The notes: generated from the letters alone by a model not told the origin. DNA of 64,000 nt from Blastomyces gilchristii SLH14081 (GCF_000003855.2 NW_003101682.1:5584828-5648827), one strand, 5' to 3'. Counted from the stretch's first letter, positions 24,583 through 37,707 are shown. Made by a program: numbers and translations.

Positions 24583-24677
24583 TATCAGGTCATATAATCT
24601 GACTTACTAATTCTTTCATCATATAACTTTTCACAAGTTAGCAACCTTTCAATCATACAAGCTTTACATCTTTCACA
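24583..24677 (+). repeat. C2 5' LTR (95 bp)
   Basis: TATCAGGTC...CTTTCACA, with TG changed to TA at its first dinucleotide. At 95 bp it is very short for an LTR, but the split 3' LTR (9 + 86 bp) and both LTRs of C1 (95 bp; 38 + 57 bp) give the same length. Confidence 0.93.
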
Positions 24678-24692
24678 GATTATGAGACCTGT
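24678..24692 (+). other. Primer binding site resembling a half tRNA-Met(i)
   Basis: GATTATGAGACCTG directly follows the LTR; C1 has GGTTATGAGACCTG (complement of 57246-57259). This is close to GGTTATGAGCCCTG, complementary to the anticodon arm (CUCAUAA) of initiator tRNA-Met. Priming by a cleaved half tRNA-Met(i) is known for copia-type elements; its use here is inference. Confidence 0.55.
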
Positions 24693-24940
24693 TTTGCATA
24701 AAATCACTGTCAATTCGGGATTTCTTATTAATATAATTATTATTTTAACTACTGCTTTATTTGATACACCTATCAGGTGTTAAAATTGTCTTATTCTATC
24801 AGTATTAATGCATTTGAGATCTTGATAATCAATAATACTACTGCTTACTTAAAAAGAGGCTTGCAGAAAACACATCATATTTATAAAAAAGTGAGAAAAA
24901 GAGAACAATATTGACAAGAATTCAATAAATAAATATAAAG

Positions 24941-26460
24941 GTGACAGATTCAACATGATCTCACTCACACACACATTCATAATCTCATGTTCTATTTACT
25001 GATTCAGTTGATGATGATTCTTCACACTTATACTCTATCAGTGAACATTCTTTTGAAGCATTTAAAAGATTCATTAATAAACACTCTGAAACACTCTCTT
25101 AATTCAAAGCTGATTTGAATACAGCTTCTGATATGATCAGGTCAGCTCTCTGATCGACTCAATAGCTAGAAGCTGATTCTCTTGATGAGAATAATGAATA
25201 CTCAGATATCTACTGTTCAGATGAGAAAATATTAGATTTATAGATGAAACATCTCAAGATAACATTTGAGATGAAGAAGAAGAAGTAAAAAGTTCTAGAA
25301 CTTGAATTATAACTGGAAAAACTCTGTTAACAGAGATTCTCTACAGATTGATCACAGAATGTTAACAATCATTCTGTCATCATCTTAACAGCCCGTACAG
25401 CTACATGAAATTCTAATCTCAGTGAAAGATTGAAATTCAACCTTTATGAACTGAAGAGCTGTGTTGACAAGGCAATCTCTCAATTCAAGAAAGATATCAA
25501 GAATGCTGTGAGATTAAACAGTCTAACTGATATATTCAATTACATGATATAAAGCATCTTCATGAAATTAAAACTAGTTAATACACAGTGTTAATATGTA
25601 ATAGAGAAATAACAGACTCAGAACTCTCTACAAAGAAATGCTGAGTAAGCATCATTCTGAGACATCAGAAACTGATGACTCTACATATTTATCTTGAATG
25701 CATTAAGTGCAGGTGTCAGATCACATTTCTTCAAATATAATGAAAATTAAATCACTTATACTCTCTGAAATACAATTGAATAGAAATACTCTATTCTCAA
25801 AACACAGTTACACTGTGAGACAATTCTGAAATTCATGTCACTTGATGACACACATGTCATCAATCTACATACATTCTTTGATAAGCTTCAGTTCATTATT
25901 GTGAAATTGAAGATAATGAATGCTTCTCTCTCAGATATGTGAATATTTGATATCTTCTACTCAGTTCTACTCAAGAATTGAAGAAATTATGTTCAGAACA
26001 AGATTAAGAAGATACATGATTTCAAATTCATAGCTGTTATATTGAATGTTGATCTTCTTATAAAGAAGATCCGCTTGTGACTTTATTCTTTAAAACATAA
26101 AAAGAATCTACAGAATACAGATTCTGTGATTAATATTATTATAATTGCTACAACAGCTACAACAGCTACAACAATCACTACATCTATCAATTCTAATAAT
26201 AACAATACTTTGAATTCAGCTCATGAAGACTGTACTGAACATGATCATAATAGTTTACAAGAGAGCTTTTAAAATCATCAGAGATTGAAAAATTCATCTA
26301 CATATTCTAAATGCAAGAGATCTTACTTTGACACCTGTTGATTAGTCAATTCTGACAGTACTCTGATTAATTGAAGAATCTACAACACTGTAAGAATAAA
26401 GAAATTCAAAGAAAAGAAGAATAATAGTGAGAGTAGAACTCAACTATTTATTACAGATGA
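24941..26460 (+). pseudogene. C2 gag
   Basis: The frame is followed from about 24941 (GTG here; ATG in C1 at 56996-56994) to a Cys-rich segment at about 26305-26350 (CKRSYFDTCW..), a degenerate zinc knuckle. The middle is helical and Lys/Leu rich. Many TGA/TAA codons interrupt it. Gag would package the element's RNA. Confidence 0.75.
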
Positions 26461-26483
26461 ATCAGAGACCTTTCAGATGACAA

Positions 26484-27416
26484 NNNNNNNNNNNNNNNNN
26501 NNNNNNNNNNNNNNNNNNNNNNNNNNNNNNNNNNNNNNNNNNNNNNNNNNNNNNNNNNNNNNNNNNNNNNNNNNNNNNNNNNNNNNNNNNNNNNNNNNNN
26601 NNNNNNNNNNNNNNNNNNNNNNNNNNNNNNNNNNNNNNNNNNNNNNNNNNNNNNNNNNNNNNNNNNNNNNNNNNNNNNNNNNNNNNNNNNNNNNNNNNNN
26701 NNNNNNNNNNNNNNNNNNNNNNNNNNNNNNNNNNNNNNNNNNNNNNNNNNNNNNNNNNNNNNNNNNNNNNNNNNNNNNNNNNNNNNNNNNNNNNNNNNNN
26801 NNNNNNNNNNNNNNNNNNNNNNNNNNNNNNNNNNNNNNNNNNNNNNNNNNNNNNNNNNNNNNNNNNNNNNNNNNNNNNNNNNNNNNNNNNNNNNNNNNNN
26901 NNNNNNNNNNNNNNNNNNNNNNNNNNNNNNNNNNNNNNNNNNNNNNNNNNNNNNNNNNNNNNNNNNNNNNNNNNNNNNNNNNNNNNNNNNNNNNNNNNNN
27001 NNNNNNNNNNNNNNNNNNNNNNNNNNNNNNNNNNNNNNNNNNNNNNNNNNNNNNNNNNNNNNNNNNNNNNNNNNNNNNNNNNNNNNNNNNNNNNNNNNNN
27101 NNNNNNNNNNNNNNNNNNNNNNNNNNNNNNNNNNNNNNNNNNNNNNNNNNNNNNNNNNNNNNNNNNNNNNNNNNNNNNNNNNNNNNNNNNNNNNNNNNNN
27201 NNNNNNNNNNNNNNNNNNNNNNNNNNNNNNNNNNNNNNNNNNNNNNNNNNNNNNNNNNNNNNNNNNNNNNNNNNNNNNNNNNNNNNNNNNNNNNNNNNNN
27301 NNNNNNNNNNNNNNNNNNNNNNNNNNNNNNNNNNNNNNNNNNNNNNNNNNNNNNNNNNNNNNNNNNNNNNNNNNNNNNNNNNNNNNNNNNNNNNNNNNNN
27401 NNNNNNNNNNNNNNNN
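26484..27416. other. Assembly gap (933 N)
   Basis: Undetermined bases within C2, across the end of gag, protease and the N-terminal integrase. The homologous part of C1 (about 54200-55600, minus) shows what the gap is likely to contain. Long frames across it are artefacts of N. Confidence 0.99.
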
Positions 27417-28136
27417 CTATTAATAGACTCTTCAGCTTCAGAAAAGATGTGAGATAAGAGGATTATTACAGTCACAGAGCTGCTTAACCTTATATCATTC
27501 TCAATGATATTGTATAAGAGCTCTGAAAACACAAAGCTCATTACACTGTATAAGACCTGACTTGAAGCTCTATTTTCTGCATACAGTATTCACTGCTGAG
27601 ATTGCAAAGCATTCTTAAAGATAGTTCTCAAGCTTATCAATAAGATAGCTTTCTGTTTCAAAGAGTTGATTTTTGTGAAATATAATAATTTTATTAATTA
27701 CAGATTGATGAATCTCTTCAATGAGTATTTATATATATTAAAAGACATTATCTTTTAGAAGAATCTTTATCTTGCTAATTCATTAATACTGATAAGACAT
27801 AATCTGAAGATTCTACTTAATACAGTCTATAAAGTAACTGAAGCAATTTCTTCAGTGACATTAAATCTACTCACTACAATGATTTCTTCAGTGACTTCAA
27901 ATTCATCAATTGATGATGTGTTCATTGATGAGAAAATTCATCCTGAGTGTTTATTATTTCTCATACTCACTAATAATTGATGAATTGACTATGATATCTT
28001 CATAAGAATATCTATCTTTTTAGTGCAGAATACACTGAACTCTCTGAAACTCATAGTTGAATCTGATAACTCTTCAACATCTACAAGGAATATCACTATA
28101 GTGGAGAAATCTACAGTGAGAGAATCTTCAGTGAGA
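27417..28136 (+). pseudogene. C2 pol, integrase C-terminal and linker part
   Basis: Plus strand, colinear with C1 54240-53520 (minus). The first codons after the gap lie around SINRLFS, and the segment continues through the linker between integrase and RT, ending in AATCTTCAGTGAGA (28123-28136). LINE 2 is inserted exactly after this TSD. Broken by stops. Confidence 0.75.
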
Positions 28137-28640
28137 CGACTTCTACATCTCTACGCGCTCACAACGTGTTTATCGATTTTTCGAATAAGAACCCGCCGAT
28201 AGATCCATCGAAAAGCCCTCGATCATACGAGCATTTTGACCCCATCGCTGACCGCATACCCCGTGTGGTGGTGGAGTTATCCAGCCAAACGTGAACCAGA
28301 CGTTGTTCGAAACTCCTGTGTGGTGGGATTATCCCGTGTTCACCCCTACCACACCACAACCCCGGGCCAAAGTGCCATACAAATTGTAAGGTGAAGAGAC
28401 CTAGTCATATGCGCCAATCTTCTTGATTTTGGAAGATCCCCAATCTGTAATTGTGGAGATATCTGAGAAACAATCACTGTGAAAACCCTGTCTATCTTTG
28501 ATGTTTCAAAACATTAACGCCAAGTCCCGCCCTCGTACCGCCCTTCCCAATCTGGCCCACCCCCGGCAGAAAAATACAAAAAGATACCTCGGCAACTGTT
28601 GATACATAACCAGCAGACAATGAGTCAATGACATGTCAAC
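28137..28640 (+). promoter_or_regulatory. GC-normal, CpG-rich 5' end of LINE 2
   Basis: This 500-bp segment starts at the LINE insertion point and has ordinary base composition, with many CpG and CC/GG. The rest of the LINE is strongly mutated. An inverted repeat, TGTGGTG (about 28319-28325) / CACCACA (28352-28358), could form a hairpin. It has no convincing long frame on either strand. By position it should be the LINE's 5' UTR/promoter. Alternatively it is an unrelated host sequence acquired at the 5' end. Confidence 0.6.
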
Positions 28641-29679
28641 AACTATAAAATCAGTATACTTCAAGATCTGACTGAGCCGTTGATCCCTGCACAGTGAGAT
28701 ATATTAAATCTAGTTTTAATACCTCAATATTCAATAGATTCTGCAAGAGATTGAGAACAGCAATACTAGATTTCTATTGAATTTGAGAATTAACTCTATA
28801 TTAATATAATGATTAACAAAGTCTTCTATTTTAAGATATAAATAATCAGTTCCTCTACATCTCACTGACAATATTTATATTATTATATAGAAACAGACTG
28901 ATATTCTCTATAATATTGAGACTTTAAAGAGGAAAAGACTTGATAGAGAGTATACAGTAGTATATATCTTAGCAGTTTCTATCTCATTCTTCTGCAGCAG
29001 TTAATGCAAAAAAAAAAAAGATCTTAGAAATAGTTTTTTACTTCTCTTGAAAAAGTAAGATATTTTTCTCTGAATTTTATATAACATTCTTACAAAGAAT
29101 TAAAAACAGAGCTGTTTTCTGTCATAATTTCATATTCTTTTAAGTAAGAATTACTTTTTCAGTGACTGAAGAGCTTTCATTAATACTTAATTCTTTTTTA
29201 CACTCTTTATTAACTGATTTGAGTTGCACACTTATTATGTAAGAAGAATTGAATGCTTTAGAATAAAATTAAATAGTTTTAATCAATTTCTCTGTAAGAA
29301 ATTAACTTATTTTTTGTTAGTTTTTCTCTTAAAAACTGTCATATTATCTGATTTATTATTAGTTGATATTATACTTTTTCTCACTGTATTTCAAGAAAGA
29401 GATTGTAAAGATTTTATTAATTTATCTTAAAAATCAATTTTAGTTTATTAGATTCTCTTTAAAAATCTAATCTAGTTACTGAACTAGTGTGAAAAAAATC
29501 ACATATTTTATATATAAAAGTCTTTTATTCTTCTTTTGAAACAGTGTGACCAATGTTTCAATTCAAAATAGACTTAGAAATCTCTTAATTGAAACAGTCT
29601 GATTAACTTTTCAATTTAAAAGAGTTTAATAAATCTCTTAATTGAAATAGTCTGATCAACTTTTCATTGAGTGAGAACA
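28641..29679 (+). other. LINE 2 5' untranslated region, AT-rich part
   Basis: About 1 kb between the GC-normal segment and the ORF1 start, without a coding frame I trust. It includes an A(12) run near 29007-29020. Three imperfect copies of a unit like AATTGAAACAGTCTGATCAACTTTTCAATT lie at about 29535-29670. Confidence 0.6.
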
Positions 29680-31000
29680 ATGAGTTTAAAAATACACTCA
29701 GTTGATGTGAAAAAAGATGCTTTCTCAAATACTATTTCTGAGATTGAAATGCTGAAGAGAAGAAAGAAAGAAGAAATAGAGAAATAATAAGTTCTAGAAA
29801 TACAGAAGCTTGAAAAAGTGAGTAAAATTCTTGAAAAGCAGTATCTGAGTAAGATAAATGAAGAAGTTCTGTTAATTCTTTATACTCAGACTAGATAACT
29901 ACAGGAGATGATTACGTTCAAACTTGGAATTTCAAACACAGTTTAAAAAACATTGAAAATTTCTAGTATAATCACTGATTCTTCATTTTACTCTTCTTCA
30001 TTTTCTACTTCTTCTTCCTCTTCTTCTTTAAATCAGAAGAAAATATATACTCAAGCAGCTGAATCTGCTATCTCTAAATTTACTATCTCAAAACATGCTC
30101 AAAATCCTGAGAAAACTGAGAAGAATAATGCTTATACTTCTATTGATAGAAAAGTGAAGAAAAAAATGTAAAAGAAGAAAAACTTTCAAATCTTCAGAAA
30201 TAGAAGACTTATTCTCAAAGTCTTAAACTAGAACATCTTATAAAGAAACAAGCTAAACTCAAATCTTATTTTCAGAATCAGAAATAAAATTAATCAGCAG
30301 TTCTTTTCTCAGTTAATAACTGATATTAAAGTTCAAAAACTAGTTACAGATTCAATTGAGTCATTCTTCTTTAAAAATTTCATTATTCTGACTACAATGT
30401 CTGAATTTAATGCAGAATTCCTTATTCAGAATAAGAATCTCTGAAAATGAGTAGTAGAATCTTTGTTAAATACAATAATTCTATCTGAGAGAGATGAAAA
30501 GTGTGATAAATTCATTCTTTATAATATTTCAGTGAAGATTTTTGACTGTGAAGAAGAAATACTACTTCTTAAAAATGAATTAAAAGAATACAACTCTATT
30601 CAACTGAGAAAAGAGCCTGTATAACTAAATTCAATTGAGTTCAGACAAAGCAGAAGAAGTGCCTCTGTTCTAGTATATACAAAGATACTTAAACAGTCAA
30701 AGATCTCTGAAGTAAGAGTAGCAGGTTTGAAAATGAGAGTTCATGAATACAAAGACTCAAGAATGAATCTCAAAGCTTAAACACAGTGTTCAAACTGTCA
30801 GAGATATGAACACTTTACAATCTTCTATTTCAGAGACTTAAAATGTGTATTCTATATCAGAGATCACAAAACTAGTGAGTATAAATGTAAAATATGCTTA
30901 AAAAGAGATAAAATATGTTAATACACTATACTTAAATGCTCTAATTGCAAAGAAAAACATGCATCTAGCTTAAAAGAATATATATTTACTTCAAGAATTT
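29680..31000 (+). pseudogene. LINE 2 ORF1 (gag-like, three CCHC zinc knuckles)
   Basis: ATG at 29680 (MSLKIHSVDVKKDAF...). A coiled-coil-like Lys/Glu/Leu region follows, then a Ser-rich linker (29985-30040). The zinc-knuckle block is at 30785-30970: QCSNCQRYEHFTIF, then CKICLKRDKIC, then KCSNCKEKHASS. This three-knuckle layout is typical of the ORF1 protein of fungal and insect LINEs, which binds the element's RNA. The first knuckle has lost a Cys, and TGA/TAA/TAG codons interrupt the frame. Confidence 0.82.
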
Positions 31001-31399
31001 AAAAGAACTGAAGATAAGATGAAGCTCAAAGTCAATGTAGAACTGAAGAGAATAGTTGAGCTGATAAATCTGTAACTATAAGCTTAAAAAGAAGAAACTC
31101 TTAACTATTTAAATCTTCAAACTCTAATTCTTCAGTTAAATATAAACAGAATTTGAATTCTTAAACTTCTGTTAAGATTAGAGAATTGAGAAATAACTCT
31201 GATAATAAACTAGATAGAATGTAAGCAGTTGAGATTTCTGCTTTTCAAAATAGTTATAATTTACTATGTGATGATAGTGATTAGATTCTACTCTATCTCT
31301 ATTCTCTTTTAGTATGAATATATAACAAAAATAATAAAAAAAGTTTAAAAGCTCTTCAAAAATCATATATATTCAAAATAATAGAAATAGAAACTTAAA

Positions 31400-34300
31400 T
31401 TGTATTTATTCTTGTCTTCAAATTATATTTAAATAAAAAGTTAATTTTATACTTCTTTAGAAACTGAATTTTGATGCTGAGTAAAAATACATCATCTCTC
31501 ATTCAAGCTACTACTACTTTCTATCTCAAAAGTCTGAGATAAAGTCAAGAGTTGTGATCTATAAAAGAAAGAGATCAAGATATTAATTTAATCTAAGATT
31601 TAATATAATGTCTGACTCTGATATTCTGATAAGTAATATTATAGATAAAGAGAATGAGTTTAATACTATACAGCTTATAAATATCTGTAATAAAAAGTCA
31701 TTGAAGAAAAATAACAATGCCTGAATAATTAATAGAGGATTTTTAAACATAACTTCATTAAGAAACTCTATAATTGTAGAAGATTTTAATACACATCATC
31801 TCTGATAAAATTCAGATTATAAAAGAGTAGTGAGAGTAGATAATCTAGTTAAATGAATCTTTAAGCATGAAATAGATCTAGTTAACAAGTCTGATTAATA
31901 AATATTCTTTAGAAAAGACATGAAACAGAAATCTATTATAGATTGAATCTTTACATTATAAAATTTAATTAAAAAAAGACTTATAAACTGATTTATTAAT
32001 TTAAATAAGATATCAGAATCAGATCATAAGATTATTTAATTTAATATTAAACTGAGTGAAAAATAAATAAGTGAAAATCCTCTTCTCTCTAATCAGTATA
32101 ACTTTGAAAAAGCTGATTGAAAAGCAGTTAAAGAAAGTATAAAACTGTTAAAATCTGAAAAGCAGTATAAGCTATATTGAAATCTCAGTTAAGATATCTC
32201 AAATGAAATGCTTGAGAATAGAGTAAAGCTCATTACATCTATTATTCTAACAAGTGTTAAAGATAATATTTCAAAGAAAAAGTCTTCTAAGTATTTCAAA
32301 TCTTGATAAAATGAGAATATCACATCTAAAAGAAAACAATTAACTACTACTAGAGGAGATTAGAAGAATGATGTAATATCTGATAAAGAGTTCAAAGCTG
32401 TCAGAAATGAATGTTTTTCAGATATTAAATAAGCTAAAACAGACTACTGAAACAAATTTCTTGAAGAAGCATAAGAAAAAGAAGTTTTTAAAGCTTTTAA
32501 CTACACTAAAACAAGAAGTGTAGCAAAACTTTCAACCTTAGAATATGAGTTTCAGAATGAATCATATAAAGCATATTCTTTTGAGAAAAAATATCAAGCT
32601 TTTATAAGAATTCTCTTTCAAAACTCATCAGATTCAGAGAAAGAGAAAGAGAATATATTACTTTATAACTATATTAATAAAAATAACTGAGAATAATCTG
32701 AACTTTCACAGAATGAATTAGAGTTAGCTATCTTCTCAAGTTCAATTAAAACTGCTGCAGAGCCTGATTCAATCAATTACTTAATCATTCAAAATATATA
32801 TTCCTACTTAAAGAATAAGTATTTTGAGCTCTTTTTCAATCTCTTGAAAAATGAGTATTATTCTAAATACTGAAGAGAAGTCACTGAAGTAATCCTTGCA
32901 AAACCTAATAGAAAAGCATCAATTTCTAAGTTATATAGAGTAATATCTCTATTGAACTATCTAGAAAAGGTTTTAGAAAGAATAATAGCTACTTAACTAT
33001 CTTTTATAAGCTCTATTAGTAATTCTCTTCTATTTAATGAATAAATAAGAGATAGAAAACAATACTCTGTAATTAACACTGTTCTCTCAGTTATTCTTAA
33101 TATTTAAATAGCAAAGTATGAAGATCTGATCTCAACTGCAGTTTTTATTGATATAAAAGATACATTTAATTATGTTTCAAAATCAAAGTTAATTCAGACT
33201 TTGAAGATGCTAAAAATATCACTTTCTCTAATAAAATGAGTTAACTGTTTTATATCTAAAAGAATTATATAACTATTCTTTGATGAAATGAAATAAGATA
33301 AGACTGAGATAAAAATAGAAGTATTATAAGAATCTTCAGTCTCACTTATTTTATTTACAATATACACTGTATATCTATTCAAGAATAGAGATATGAAAAC
33401 AGTGAGATCTTCAAGTTATATGAATGACATTGATCTAGTCTACAGTTCAAAAACAATCAAAGAGAATTTAGAAGTAATTGAAAAAGTAGTAAAGAAAATC
33501 TTTGTTAGAGCAGATATCAATTAAATTGAATTTGATATGAATAAAACTAAGTTAATTCATTTCTTTTTTAGATTCAATGAGAAATAACTATATCTAACTC
33601 TTTTAAATCAAGAGATTAAACTCAGTTTAAATATTAAATAATTAGAAGTATGATTAAACTTCAAGTTGAATTTTAAATATCATATTCAACAAAGAACTAT
33701 TAAGGTAGAAAGACTATTAAATATCATAATCAGACTGTTAAATACAGAGAGAGGTCTATTATTTCAGAATATGAGACAGTTATATATAGTCTGTATCATC
33801 TCAGTAGCTCATTATGAAGTTCAAGTTTGATGAAATAATCAAGAGAATTTCACAGAACTCTTTCAAAGTCTGTAAAACAGAGCTTTAAGAAGAATTCTGA
33901 AAGTATTCAAATCATCTTCTATTAAAGCAATGAAAATTAAAGCTTCAAGTTTCTCTTCTACTATTAGATTTGAAAAGATTTGTATGAACTATACTCTGAG
34001 AGTTATAAAGATGAGCTTAAATTATATAATCAGAGAAAGAGTCTCTTCTTCATTTTCATCAATTAACTCTGAAAATGATTTGAATTGAAATAGATTTCTG
34101 AATTGAAATAAAAATAATTATTTAAAGAAAATACTCTCTCAACTATACAGACTATACTCACTGACTAAAAATCAATTTTCTTTATTAAATGTTGAAAAAG
34201 TTGATCATGAGAAGATATCTCTCTGAAGAGAAAAGCTTGAATCTCTTATAAACTTGTAGATAAGTGAACTATCTAAAAGAGAGAATATGAACAGCATTTG

Positions 34301-35262
34301 AAGAGAATTTCTACTATTAATATAAAAGACTCTATTCTGATTTATTCAGATGACTCAAAAAATGAGAATTTGAATAGACTAAATGCAGACATTGCTTATA
34401 CTAAAGATAATATCAATTTTATCTCAGATTTCTGAAATTTAGACTGTGAATCTGAAGTCTTTGATACTGAACTATTTGTAATAGTGAAAGCTTTCAAATT
34501 CATTGAAATAAAATCTTATAAAAGAGAAAATAGTTTAAAAGAGACATTAATATTCTCTGATAGTCAAGCTGCTTTAAAAAGACTTAGAAATAGTTAGATT
34601 TATAATAATTAAATAAATCTTGAACTGATTATAAATTCTGTTTTGAAAATTCAAAAGAGAAGAATATTAAAACTGATAATTCATCTACACTGAGTTTCTA
34701 CTCATATGAATATTCATGGCAATGAATTGGCTGATTTAGCTGTAAAAAAGAGTTCAGAATTGAACTGATCTATTCAAAAAATAGTGTTCTGATCTTTTAT
34801 AAAGAGAAAGATAAAAGAATCTTCTTTAGATAAGTGAAATGAAAGCTGACAGAAACAAAAGAAGAGTATACATTATTCAAGATTTGAAACAAAATTCAAG
34901 TGAAAATATTGTTTAATCAAATGTAAAAAGAAAATATTCTCATCTATAATTCAGCTGAAACTAGAACCTGGCTATTTCAAATCTTATATACAAAGATTTG
35001 ATGATAGATTTGAGTCAATAGAATACTTATTCTGTAATGTAAATGAAAATTCTGAGTATATTGTAATGCACTGTGCATTATATAATAGTCTCAGAGTCAG
35101 ATTGAAAGAGAAGTATGATCTAAATTAATTAAATATAAGATTCTTATTCTCAACTGAGACAGGAATTAAATACTTAATAGACTTTCTATCAGAAACTCAA
35201 GCAGCTATAAGAAAATGACTAAATTCAACAATATCTGAATATGAAGAGGAGGAAATTGATCA
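31400..35262 (+). pseudogene. LINE 2 ORF2: endonuclease, reverse transcriptase, RNase H
   Basis: The AP-type endonuclease lies at about 31600-32050, with VEDFNTHHL and SDHKI motifs. RT is at about 32700-33620, with catalytic box SYMNDIDLV at about 33414-33440 (first Asp changed to Asn by G-to-A). RNase H is at 34330-34760 (IYSDDSKNENLNRLNADIAY, then SDSQAAL, then HMNIHGNELAD). A C-terminal C..H..C segment (FCNVNENSEYIVMHCALY) is at about 35027-35085, with an acidic tail at the end. Stops are frequent. The enzyme would nick the target and copy the RNA from the nick. Confidence 0.88.
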
Positions 35263-35641
35263 GATATGGTCTGTTAAAACAGCTATACACTATCTTTTAA
35301 TAATTCATTCTGTTATAGTCTCTCTTTACTTTACTTTTTTCTTTCTATTCTTTTCTATCTCTTTATTTAATGTGTCTATCTTTAAGACTATGTTCTCTTT
35401 TCTTTTGTCATGATATTGTCAAATGATTTCCAAGTATTAGAAGATGTTAAAATACTGCAATTTGTAAACAGTTTTTGTATTCTGAGCTGAAATTTTCTGA
35501 TTTTGCATATCTGAAACTGATAAATGTATAATAGTTGACTTTATAGATATAGGAAAAACTCTGACAACTAAAAGTTCACAGGTAGATCTTATAGTCTCTG
35601 ACTGCATACATCTATAATTGAAGAATAATAATAATAATAAT
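35263..35641 (+). other. LINE 2 3' UTR and (AAT)n tail
   Basis: About 310 bp from TCTCTTTACTTTAC (35327) to the tail are shared with LINE 1, LINE 3 and the SINE. The hairpin at 35561-35582 has two mismatches in this copy. The tail GAAGAATAATAAT... ends at the TSD. Confidence 0.85.
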
Positions 35642-35655
35642 AATCTTCAGTGAGA

Positions 35656-37438
35656 GATAGTTTTGAAGACCTATTCATCAATTCTGAGATCACTGTACTT
35701 TTAATTCTGAAAAATCTCACATGTATCAAAGCTTTCATAGAATGAAAGTATTATTACAAGACCTGTGTTAAAGAGATTAACTATTTAAAACAGATTGAGA
35801 TCTGATAACTGATAAAGAGAATATCACAAATGAGTGTTCTCTGTGATTAATAAGTATTTGACAAAAAGTTCAATAATATGAATGAGGTTATTCACTATAA
35901 GGCCTGCTGAGTGGTCTGTGAAAATCATTAACAGAAGAGAGTCAATTACTCAAGAATCCTTGCATCTGTCATCTCTATATTCATCTCTTGAGCTCTCATG
36001 ATAATCTCAGTATCTCAGAAATAATATGTTCTGCAGATTGATATGATGAGTACTTTTTTAAACACTCAACTGCCTGCTGATGAATGAATATATATAAATC
36101 AACTCATAGAATTCTGTGAAGATCATGATAACTGTGTATGTGAGTTGATGCAGAGACTCTACAGTCTTAAGCAAGCAGCACTCTTATGATATAAGAAGCT
36201 GTGAAAAATGCTATTACACTCAGACTTCTGTATCAGTCTCTATGATACTGAGCTATTTATTCATGGTGAAAAACAGGTCTATATAATTATCTATGTGAAT
36301 GATGTTCATCTCTACAGTCTGAAAATCAATGATCTGAACTAGGTCAAAGCTGAAATCACTGCTAATTACAAGATCAAGAATGTAGAGAATTTCAATCACT
36401 ATTTAGAAATGAAGATTGATAGAGATTCAACTTCAATAATATTATCTCAACTTCTCTTTATAAGAAATCTTCTGAAGAAGTTCTTAGTAAATAACTGTCA
36501 TTCTATATTCACTTCTATAGAGAGGAACATTGATTTCATAAATGATAATGAGAAACTAATTGTATACACAGCAGAATTTATTCTACAGTTCTATCAATTC
36601 AGTATCAGATCTCTGTAATATCTGACATTTAATACATGTTCTAATATGAGCTTCACTGCAGGATTTATTGAACAATTCAGCTCTCAGTCTACATCAAAGA
36701 ACTCAGCTGCATTCAAATATACACTTCAATATCTACAGAGTTCAATCAATAAGAGTCTAATCTATCACAGAGGTGGTGAAATTGAATCTGTGACATACAC
36801 AGATACTGATTGAGTCAGTAGAAATTCAGGATCTCATTCAATCACCGGTTATATCATCTATATGGCAGGTGGCCCTGTTGCATGATGAAGCTGCTGGTAA
36901 ACAGAAGTCTTCAAATTATCAACAGAGGCCGAATATATTACATTCTTCAAGACTGTATATGAGCTTGTCTGTCTCTGAGAGCTTTTGAAAGACACTGAAT
37001 TCATTTCATTTCATTTCAATAATCTGAATACTGATGATCACCTTATTTCTACCACAGTCAATAATCTGACTTATACAATTCATGCTGATAATAAGTCTGT
37101 CATAGAGCTATTCTCTTCTGAAGCAATTTCATGCTGCTCAAAGTATATAGCGATCTGTTTTCATATTCTTCATAATCTCATCTGCAAGAATGAAATATCT
37201 ATCTGATATATTTCATCTGTCAAGAACGCGGTGAATGAGCTTACTAAACCACTTAAAACATTGAAATATACACATTGAAAGAAGAATATGAAGATGAAGA
37301 AATAGAGGAAAAAAAATGATGTATCTCATAACTGATTTTTCACTGCTACATATTTTCCAGTCATTTTTTGTACCTGTACTTTATTTAAAGGCGAATTGTG
37401 TATATAGCATTGTGTATAGTTACTCTGGTGAGTAAGAG
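35656..37438 (+). pseudogene. C2 pol, 3' part: reverse transcriptase and RNase H
   Basis: RT motifs in order: QIDMMSTFLNTQLPADE at about 36030-36085, QRLYSLKQAALL at about 36150-36190 and the catalytic box YVND (for YVDD) at about 36295-36306. An open segment at 36409-36618 follows (MKIDRDSTS...). RNase H lies at about 36780-37210, with TDTD, GGPVAW and STEAEYI. The order and motifs define Ty1/copia. The catalytic Asp-to-Asn and many TGA codons inactivate it. Confidence 0.9.
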
Positions 37439-37447
37439 TGTCAGGTC
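37439..37447 (+). repeat. C2 3' LTR, first 9 bp
   Basis: TGTCAGGTC; the LTR continues at 43242-43327 after hAT A. The last 8 bp are the hAT target duplication. Confidence 0.85.
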
Positions 37448-37707
37448 TAGACTGGCCGGCGGGACCATGAATTTCACATTTGGTCCCATTTGATCTGGTC
37501 TCATACATTTCTTGGCGTGAGTCCCACCAGGACCAAGCCTCAAAAAAATCTGAAAATGGACCATTTCTGAGAGAAATGGCGTGAAAAATGACCAGATTTA
37601 ATTCAAGAACAGTGAAATGGGAGTAATTTCTCAGGATAAACTGTGAAAGATGATCATTCTTTCAAAATCAGAATGAGACTGAGACTGAAGATCAAAATCA
37701 GTCTCAT

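Larger units (their letters stand above)
28137..35641 (+). mobile_element. LINE 2: full-length non-LTR retrotransposon (plus)
   Basis: 7505 bp, bounded by the perfect 14-bp TSD AATCTTCAGTGAGA (28123-28136, 35642-35655). It has a long 5' region (28137-29679), ORF1 with three zinc knuckles, ORF2 (AP endonuclease, RT, RNase H), a 3' UTR with hairpin and a (AAT)n tail at about 35623-35641. The architecture fits the Tad1/I group of fungal LINEs. It is the only full-length copy in the window; LINE 1 and 3 are 5'-truncated. Confidence 0.94.

Noticed and set aside
26462..27541. Long frames across 26462-27541 on both strands
   Set aside because: They consist almost entirely of undetermined bases in an assembly gap.
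28159..28359. 66-codon minus-strand frame in the GC-normal segment as a host gene
   Set aside because: The segment starts exactly at the LINE 2 insertion point and has no domain, intron signal or conserved copy; it is better taken as the LINE 5' end.
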